Source: Nitratifractor sp.
GTDB lineage: Bacteria > Campylobacterota > Campylobacteria > Campylobacterales > Sulfurovaceae
NCBI GenBank assembly: GCA_015485845.1
Contig: WFSU01000173.1
Span: forward strand, 1 to 27,116
Length of the DNA stretch: 27,116 nucleotides
Direction of reading: 5' to 3'
This document shows, one piece after another, positions 21,729 to 27,116 of the stretch (position 1 is the stretch's first letter; the number at the start of each line of letters is the position of its first letter). The position numbers and the translations under genes are program-made. Below the pieces are notes generated by a model. It had not been told where the DNA came from, did not search any database, and saw nothing but the letters and a program-made list of their open reading frames with translations.

Positions 21729-23324
21729 TTAGAGCGCGGCCGTACGGACACTGATGCAGGCATCAAGTTCGGAGAGTTCAGTGATGAGCTCTTCGGAGAC
21801 TTCATCATCGACACGGACGACGGCCAATGCCTGTCCTTTTCCGTCGCGTCCGAGGCGGAAATCGGAGATATTGATATTATGCTCGGCGATGATACGCCCC
21901 ACGCCTCCAATGACGCCGGGCTGGTCATCATTTTTGAAGAGGATCAGGCGACCTTTGGGCTCGAGATCAAGCGTGTAGCCGTCGATATCGACAATCCGCT
22001 GCTGCGAAGACTCAAACACCGTACTGCTGATCTTGAGGACATTGCCATTCTGGGTCGAGAGGCGGACGGTCAAAAGGTTTTTCAATCCGCTGGTGTTGGG
22101 AAGTTGCTCTTTGAGCACATCCAGATCATGCTCTTTGGCAATGTACTCGGCGTTGACATAGTTGACCTCATCCTCATCAAGAGTAGCACTCAACGCGCCA
22201 ACGAGGACAAAAGTGGCCAGTGAGTCCACGTAGTCCGAAATCGGCCCTTCGGTACTGACTTTGATCGATTTCATACCACTGTGGGTCAACTGCCCACCCA
22301 TGTAGCCGATCTTTTGTGCCATTTCAAGGTAGGGACGGACGAAATCAGGGAGTTCGTTCTCCTTGATCGGCAGGTTCAGGGCATTGGGGTACGAGATCCC
22401 TTTGGCTGCTGCGATGGCGTTTTCGGCCGATTGGATCGCAATATTCTGCTGCGACTCACGGGTGTTGGCTCCCAGATGCGGCGTGACGGTGATATTGTCC
22501 AGATCCAACAAGGGGTTATCCGTCGCCGGCTCCTTGTCGAACACATCGATCCCGGCCATGGCTACCTTACCGCTTTTGAGGGCTTCGTAAAGATCGGCTT
22601 CATTGTAGAGACCGCCACGGGCAACGTTGATCAAAATAACCCCATCTTTCATCTGAGCGATCTCTTTGGCAGTGATCATGTTGATCGTTTCCTGATTTTT
22701 CGGGGTGTGAATCGTGATGATGTCACAGGCGAGGATCTCGTCGAAGTTGGTCGTATAAGCGATGTCAAGGTCGGTAGCTTTGGTTGGGTCAATGTACGGG
22801 TCATACGTAATCACATCCATTTCGAATGCTTTGGCACGCCTGGCGACACGGGAACCAATGTTTCCAAATCCGATCACACCGAGTTTTTTGTCTTTGAGCT
22901 CAGTGCCGTACCAGTCCTGTCGACGCCAGACCCGATCCTGTTTAAGATTGTTATGAGCATAAGGAAACGTGCGAACACAGCTGAGCATATGTGTCATCGT
23001 CATCTCAACAGCGGCAATCGTGTTGGCTGTCGGGACATTCATCGCGACGATCCCCTGCTTGCTGCATCCGGGGATATCGACATTGTCCACACCGACACCG
23101 GCTCGGACGATGGCCGTCATTTTTTTGGCATGATCCAGAAAGTACTGATCGACATCGGTTGAACTGCGTGTGATGGCAACGTTAGCCTGGGGGATAATGG
23201 TTTCGACGAGCTTATCTTTGGGCTCGTCCGCTGCATTGATGAGAACAATATCGGGGTGAGCCTCGAGGAGATCGAGACCCTTCTGGTGGATGTGGTCACA
23301 GACCACGATGGTGTATTTTTGCAT
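21729..23324 (-). CDS. serA: D-3-phosphoglycerate dehydrogenase (long form)
   Basis: This 531-residue enzyme oxidises 3-phosphoglycerate with NAD in the first step of serine synthesis. It has the N-terminal substrate domain (TRSSTDVDQYFLDHA, VGVDNVDIPGCSKQGI), the Rossmann motif LGVIGFGNIGSRVARRAKAF, the catalytic region GIDVFDKEPA and PHLGANTRESQ, an intervening domain and a C-terminal ACT domain (ILFKNDDQPGVIGGVGRIIAEH). The long form often shows serine feedback via the ACT domain. The ATG at 23324 is eight bases after the rpsA stop, with only a weak ribosome binding site, so translation may depend on coupling to rpsA. Confidence 0.96.
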   Translation of the reverse strand: MQKYTIVVCDHIHQKGLDLLEAHPDIVLINAADEPKDKLVETIIPQANVAITRSSTDVDQYFLDHAKKMTAIVRAGVGVDNVDIPGCSKQGIVAMNVPTANTIAAVEMTMTHMLSCVRTFPYAHNNLKQDRVWRRQDWYGTELKDKKLGVIGFGNIGSRVARRAKAFEMDVITYDPYIDPTKATDLDIAYTTNFDEILACDIITIHTPKNQETINMITAKEIAQMKDGVILINVARGGLYNEADLYEALKSGKVAMAGIDVFDKEPATDNPLLDLDNITVTPHLGANTRESQQNIAIQSAENAIAAAKGISYPNALNLPIKENELPDFVRPYLEMAQKIGYMGGQLTHSGMKSIKVSTEGPISDYVDSLATFVLVGALSATLDEDEVNYVNAEYIAKEHDLDVLKEQLPNTSGLKNLLTVRLSTQNGNVLKISSTVFESSQQRIVDIDGYTLDLEPKGRLILFKNDDQPGVIGGVGRIIAEHNINISDFRLGRDGKGQALAVVRVDDEVSEELITELSELDACISVRTAAL

Positions 23325-23332
23325 GGAGAAGA

Positions 23333-24982
23333 CTACTTCAGTTTGTCTTTGATCAAATCACCAAGTGTCATGCTGTCATCCTGCTGTTCGTTCAGGTGTT
23401 CCAGCGCTTCGCGCTCTTCCTGACGCTCGAGACGTTTGACCGACACTCGGATACGATCATTTTTGGCATCGATGAAACTGATGACCCCTTTGATCTCCTG
23501 TCCCGGTTCGATCTCATCAAACTTCAAGGGGTGGAGATCCTCGACGCGAATCAAGGCATCGACGTTGGCATCCAGGGCAATGAAGACACCGAACTCTTTC
23601 TTGTCTTTGACCGTACCGGTGACAATGTCGCCGTTCTTGTGGCTTTTGGCGAAGGCATCAGCCGGAGACTCTTCGAGTGCTTTCTTACTCAGAGAAATCT
23701 TCCCGGCATCGGTATCGATCTTGATGATCTTCACTTCCACTTCATCACCGGACTTGAAAAGATCTTTGGCATTCTTGCTCTTGTCCCATGAGGTTTCCTG
23801 ATTGTGGAGCAAACCTTCGACACCGTCAAGCTTGACAAACGCACCAAAATCGGTCAACGAAGTGACCGTACCGGTGACGACATCCCCGACGCGATGCTTG
23901 CGGGAAAAGGCTTCCATCGGCTTGGGCTGGAGGCTCTTGAGGCTGACACGGAGACGACGCTTTTCGTTGTCGATCTCGATCACTTCCACATCAATGTCTT
24001 CACCCACAGTAAGATAGTCTTTGGGGTGTTTAACGTTTTTGTCCCAGGAGACTTCGGAGACGTGGAGGAACGCTTCGAGATCTTCGCCAAGATCCACAAA
24101 CACACCATAGGGTTCAATATTGCTGACCGTAGCGGTGACGGTATCACCGACGCCGAGAATCTCATCGATGTTTTCCCAGGGATCAGGGTTGGCATCTTTA
24201 ATGGAGAGAGAGAGGTGGCGCTTCTTCTTGTCGTAGTCCAGAGCAATGACATTGACTTCATCGCCTTCTTCAAAGTATTTCGACGGATTCACAGGCCCTT
24301 TGTGTGAAATCTGCGAATAGTGTACCAGACCGTCCATACCGCCTACATCAACAAACATACCGTAACTGGTAATCTTTTTGACGACACCGATGACCGGATC
24401 TTTGCTCTCGAGCAATCCGTCCACAATCTCCTGCGCTTTGGCTTTGTCCCGCTCGATCAATTCTTTGCGAGAGATGACGACGGAGCCGCGCTCTTTGTCC
24501 GCTTTGACGATGACCGCTTTGATTTTCTTGCCGATGGGATCGACTTTGGCACTGAGATAGGAGAGGGTACGGGGCATGAAAAACTCCAAGCCATCCACTT
24601 CGACGACATAGCCACCCTTGTTTTTCTTGGTGACCACTCCATCGACGATATACTCCTGCTCAGGATCATACGCTTCAATAAACGTATTGAGCGCTTTACG
24701 TTTCTTCGCTTGTTCAAACGAAACACGACCGCGTCCCAGAGTCAAGACTTCGATCTTGTCCCCGACTGCAAAAGGAACATTGCCCTCTTCGTCACGTACT
24801 TCGTTCAACGACAGGTTCGCATCCGAACCACCACCAATATCTACAATCAACAAATCTTCATCTTCAACAATCTTAACGATCGTTCCCGTCACGAGATCGT
24901 TACGTGACTCGGTTTTTTTGAATGACTCTTCCAGCATTGCTTCAAAGTCAACGTCCTCTATTTCGATATCTTCGAGCTTCAT
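23333..24982 (-). CDS. rpsA: 30S ribosomal protein S1
   Basis: At 549 residues this is a full-length S1, the ribosomal protein that holds mRNA for initiation. Six S1 (OB-fold) repeats follow one another. Examples are GTIVKIVEDEDLLIVDIGG, GVVKKITSYGMFVDVGGMDGLVHYSQIS, ATVSNIEPYGVFVDLGEDLEAFLHVSEVS, GTVTSLTDFGAFVKLDGVEGLLHNQETS and GTVKDKKEFGVFIALDANVDALI. The ATG has a GGAAGGG ribosome binding site close upstream. The order ispH-rpsA-serA is typical of Campylobacterota. A -10 element lies 32 bases before the start. Confidence 0.97.
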   Translation of the reverse strand: MKLEDIEIEDVDFEAMLEESFKKTESRNDLVTGTIVKIVEDEDLLIVDIGGGSDANLSLNEVRDEEGNVPFAVGDKIEVLTLGRGRVSFEQAKKRKALNTFIEAYDPEQEYIVDGVVTKKNKGGYVVEVDGLEFFMPRTLSYLSAKVDPIGKKIKAVIVKADKERGSVVISRKELIERDKAKAQEIVDGLLESKDPVIGVVKKITSYGMFVDVGGMDGLVHYSQISHKGPVNPSKYFEEGDEVNVIALDYDKKKRHLSLSIKDANPDPWENIDEILGVGDTVTATVSNIEPYGVFVDLGEDLEAFLHVSEVSWDKNVKHPKDYLTVGEDIDVEVIEIDNEKRRLRVSLKSLQPKPMEAFSRKHRVGDVVTGTVTSLTDFGAFVKLDGVEGLLHNQETSWDKSKNAKDLFKSGDEVEVKIIKIDTDAGKISLSKKALEESPADAFAKSHKNGDIVTGTVKDKKEFGVFIALDANVDALIRVEDLHPLKFDEIEPGQEIKGVISFIDAKNDRIRVSVKRLERQEEREALEHLNEQQDDSMTLGDLIKDKLK

Positions 24983-25014
24983 ATACCCTTCCTTCGTCTT
25001 CCGATTTTGCCGTA

Positions 25015-25020
25015 ATTATA
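25015..25020 (-). promoter_or_regulatory. rpsA: -10 element of rpsA
   Basis: A perfect minus-strand TATAAT lies in the 87-base gap between ispH and rpsA, 32 bases before the rpsA ATG. It is preceded by an A/T-rich run (about 25021-25035) rather than a clear -35, a pattern common for housekeeping promoters in Campylobacterota. Confidence 0.55.
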
Positions 25021-25069
25021 CCTTTTTTTATTTAAGGACACCTCTACACGGCGCAAACAGAGACGAAAA

Positions 25070-25906
25070 TTACCCCTTGATCGCTTCAATCCGGTCGACA
25101 ACATTCTGAACGATCCAGTCCGGAGAAGATGCGCCGGCGCTGATACCGCATAATTGTTTACCGGTAAACCACTCTGCTTTGAGTTCACTTTCATTTTCGA
25201 TCAAATAACTATCCGGGCAGTAGTTTTTGGCGATCAAATGGAGTTGTTTGGTGTTGGAGGAGTGTTTGCCGCCGATAACAATCATCACGTCGGCCCGCTT
25301 TGCCAATTCGGCCGCAGCATCCTGGTTTTCAAACGTCGCGTTGCAGATGGTATTGAACACCCGAACCTCTTTGGACTGAAGCACTAGTTTGGCAACAATT
25401 TTGGTAAAATCATCCGGTTTGCGGGTCGTCTGGGCGACGATGGCCACTTTGGATTTGAGGGGTAACGTGTCAATGTCATCTTCGTCGAGGACAACGAAGG
25501 CATTGCGCTGATCTTCGGCATAGCTGATGACCCCTCGGATTTCCGGATGATTTTTGTCACCAAAAACAACAATGCTGTACCCTTCTTCACTCATTTTAGC
25601 CACAATCTTCTGTGGTGTCGTGACGTACGGGCATGTAGCGTCAATGATCTCTTTCTCCTGCGTTTTGAGCTCAGCCAGCTCGTCCCGGGGGATCCCGTGG
25701 GTTCGGATCACAATCGATTCGTGTTCTTCTGCCTCTTCGAGGTCTTCGGCCAATCCGATGTCAAATCCCTCTTTGAGGCGGTCAATCTCATCTTTGTTGT
25801 GGATCAGAGGACCGTACGTGACGCTGCCGGGGTTCTCTTCGGCGATCTTGATCGCCCGCTTGACGCCAAAGCAGAAGCCGTATGCGCTTGCCAATTCTAT
25901 TTTCAT
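25070..25906 (-). CDS. ispH: 4-hydroxy-3-methylbut-2-enyl diphosphate reductase
   Basis: This 278-residue iron-sulfur enzyme makes isopentenyl and dimethylallyl diphosphate in the last step of the MEP pathway. The three cluster cysteines are Cys12 (YGFCFGVKRA), Cys92 (DATCPYVTTPQK) and Cys188 (NTICNATF). Conserved histidines sit in GPLIHN (His36), RTHG (His70) and KNHPEIRG (His120). Its ATG overlaps the aroA stop by four bases (ATGA), so translation is coupled to aroA. Confidence 0.96.
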   Translation of the reverse strand: MKIELASAYGFCFGVKRAIKIAEENPGSVTYGPLIHNKDEIDRLKEGFDIGLAEDLEEAEEHESIVIRTHGIPRDELAELKTQEKEIIDATCPYVTTPQKIVAKMSEEGYSIVVFGDKNHPEIRGVISYAEDQRNAFVVLDEDDIDTLPLKSKVAIVAQTTRKPDDFTKIVAKLVLQSKEVRVFNTICNATFENQDAAAELAKRADVMIVIGGKHSSNTKQLHLIAKNYCPDSYLIENESELKAEWFTGKQLCGISAGASSPDWIVQNVVDRIEAIKG

Positions 25907-27116
25907 TCATCTACCTTTGTGATCTGTCGCAGCAATGCGTAAAAGTTGGGGAACGAGGTATCGACACAGGCCGTGTCCTCTACCGCCATGCCACAGACCA
26001 ATCCCGCAATCGAAAAGCTCATGGCGATCCGATGATCCCCAAAACTCTCTATCGCCGCTGGTCGTAACGTCCCACCGGTGATGGCATAACCATCGTCAAA
26101 CTCTTCCGTCACGATACCTGATTTTTCCAAACCCTGCAAGACCGAAGCAATCCGGTCACTTTCCTTGACCCGTAATTCAGCAGCATTGCGAACCGTACTG
26201 CGACCCTCGGCCACCGCCATGGCAATGGAAAGTGCCGGGAGTTCATCGATCAACCAGGCAATGTTCTCCGAGACATCGATTGCTTGAAGTTTTCCGTTAC
26301 AACTGATGTGAATATCCCCGATGGGTTCGTACCGACTCTCTTTTCCCCGGTAATCGATCCGGGCTCCCATCTTTTCCAGTATGCGATACGCTTCGATCCG
26401 GGTGGGGTTGAGTGAAACATTCTGGATCGTCACTTCCGATCCAGGAATCATAGCTGCCGCCACGGCAAAGAAAAATCCGCTCGAGGGATCAGCCGGAACG
26501 GTAATGTCCAACGGATCAAGTGGTGCTTTCAGGGGAGCCACCTCGATCCAGCCATCAGCCGCCGTGTGAACATCTGCCCCCATTCCGCGCAGCATCCGCT
26601 CGGTATGATCCCGACTCAGCAACGACTCATGGTAGCGGCTGACGCCCGACCCCCGCAGTGCCGCGAGGATCAAGGCTGATTTGACTTGCGCCGAATCGAT
26701 CGGAGAATCGTATACAAATGCTTCCATGGAACCGCCACGAATGTGGAGGGGTGCGAGGTTCCCTTCTTGACGACCATCGATACGGGCACTGATGCTTCGC
26801 AGCGGCTTGACCACCCGGTTCATGGGGCGCCCCCGCAGGTAACGATCGCCGGTCAGGACGAAGCTCCCCTCGATCCCGCTGAGCAATCCGCAAAAGAGCC
26901 GCATCCCGGTTCCAGCATTGCCGCAGTCAAGGACATCGTCGGGCTCCTGAAGGCTCTCGGGTGGAGTGATCGTCACATCCCCACCGTCGCGCTCGACCGT
27001 CGCTCCAAGTTGTTCAACGATGTGAAGGGTATTGAGGGTGTCTTCCCCGAGGAGAAAATTGTGGACGTGGGAGGGGCGATCACTCAGCAGAGCGAACATC
27101 GCAGCACGATGCGAAA
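25903..27116 (-). CDS. aroA: 3-phosphoshikimate 1-carboxyvinyltransferase (EPSP synthase), 5' end cut by the window
   Basis: This shikimate pathway enzyme joins phosphoenolpyruvate to shikimate 3-phosphate. The frame is open through the right edge, where SHRAAMFALLSDRPS is read, so the true start, normally some 20 or more residues earlier, lies outside the window. Visible family motifs are LGEDTLNTLHIVEQLG, DCGNAGTGMRLFCGLLSG, GDRYLRGRPMNRVVKPLR, SAQVKSALILAAL, DPSSGFFFAVAAAM, DELPALSIAMAVAEG, RVKESDRIASV and SFGDHRIAMSFSIAGLV. An internal ATG at 27099 is not the start. The stop overlaps the ispH start by four bases. Confidence 0.95.
   Translation of the reverse strand, partial: SHRAAMFALLSDRPSHVHNFLLGEDTLNTLHIVEQLGATVERDGGDVTITPPESLQEPDDVLDCGNAGTGMRLFCGLLSGIEGSFVLTGDRYLRGRPMNRVVKPLRSISARIDGRQEGNLAPLHIRGGSMEAFVYDSPIDSAQVKSALILAALRGSGVSRYHESLLSRDHTERMLRGMGADVHTAADGWIEVAPLKAPLDPLDITVPADPSSGFFFAVAAAMIPGSEVTIQNVSLNPTRIEAYRILEKMGARIDYRGKESRYEPIGDIHISCNGKLQAIDVSENIAWLIDELPALSIAMAVAEGRSTVRNAAELRVKESDRIASVLQGLEKSGIVTEEFDDGYAITGGTLRPAAIESFGDHRIAMSFSIAGLVCGMAVEDTACVDTSFPNFYALLRQITKVDE

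Overview
The window looks like a chromosomal segment of a Campylobacterota (former Epsilonproteobacteria) member related to the Sulfurimonas / Sulfuricurvum / Sulfurovum / Nitratifractor group. The reasons are the aroA-ispH-rpsA-serA gene order, a monomeric NADP isocitrate dehydrogenase followed by mdh, and a two-subunit class I fumarase. The genus cannot be fixed from the sequence alone. The core genes have moderate GC. Three stretches (about 1-4080, 9500-10560 and 12870-13260) are clearly AT-richer and hold the accessory genes.

Layout. 1-4080 is an AT-rich island, all on the minus strand. It holds the first codons of an IS3-type transposase entering from the left edge, a small ORF apparently cut by that element, an aldehyde dehydrogenase, a 484-residue protein of unknown function with toroid-like repeats and two C-terminal membrane segments, and a two-gene module of tiny membrane proteins. 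4283-8982 (minus) is the citric acid cycle cluster icd-mdh-fumarase alpha-fumarase beta. 9237-11585 (minus) carries a zinc-ribbon protein, a PD-(D/E)XK nuclease-like protein and an ADP-ribosylglycohydrolase; a WYL regulator is divergent from the last (11655-12626, plus). 12604-12864 is a 5'-truncated remnant of an LprI/DUF1311 protein. 12927-13248 is a second copy of the tiny membrane-protein module, just downstream of dnaE (13283-16837). Then come a Uma2-family protein, an aminotransferase, an exported protein, a DJ-1/PfpI protein, efp, serA, rpsA, ispH and the 5'-incomplete aroA, all on the minus strand.

The most unusual signal is the duplicated small membrane module at 3710-4041 and 12927-13262. 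Each copy encodes a 75-76 residue protein with two membrane segments, followed with 0-1 bases between by a 29-30 residue protein with one. The second gene's Shine-Dalgarno lies inside the last codons of the first. Both copies start from the same extended -10 (TGGTATAAT) exactly five bases before the ATG, with no Shine-Dalgarno, so both mRNAs look leaderless. The 29 and 30 residue genes are shorter than usual annotation cut-offs and may be missed. I do not recognise the module as a described system.

Other points of interest are an 11-bp inverted repeat in the icd leader that includes its Shine-Dalgarno, several tight intergenic palindromes of REP type, and the divergent WYL regulator / ADP-ribosylglycohydrolase pair. 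No rRNA, tRNA or CRISPR array was seen.
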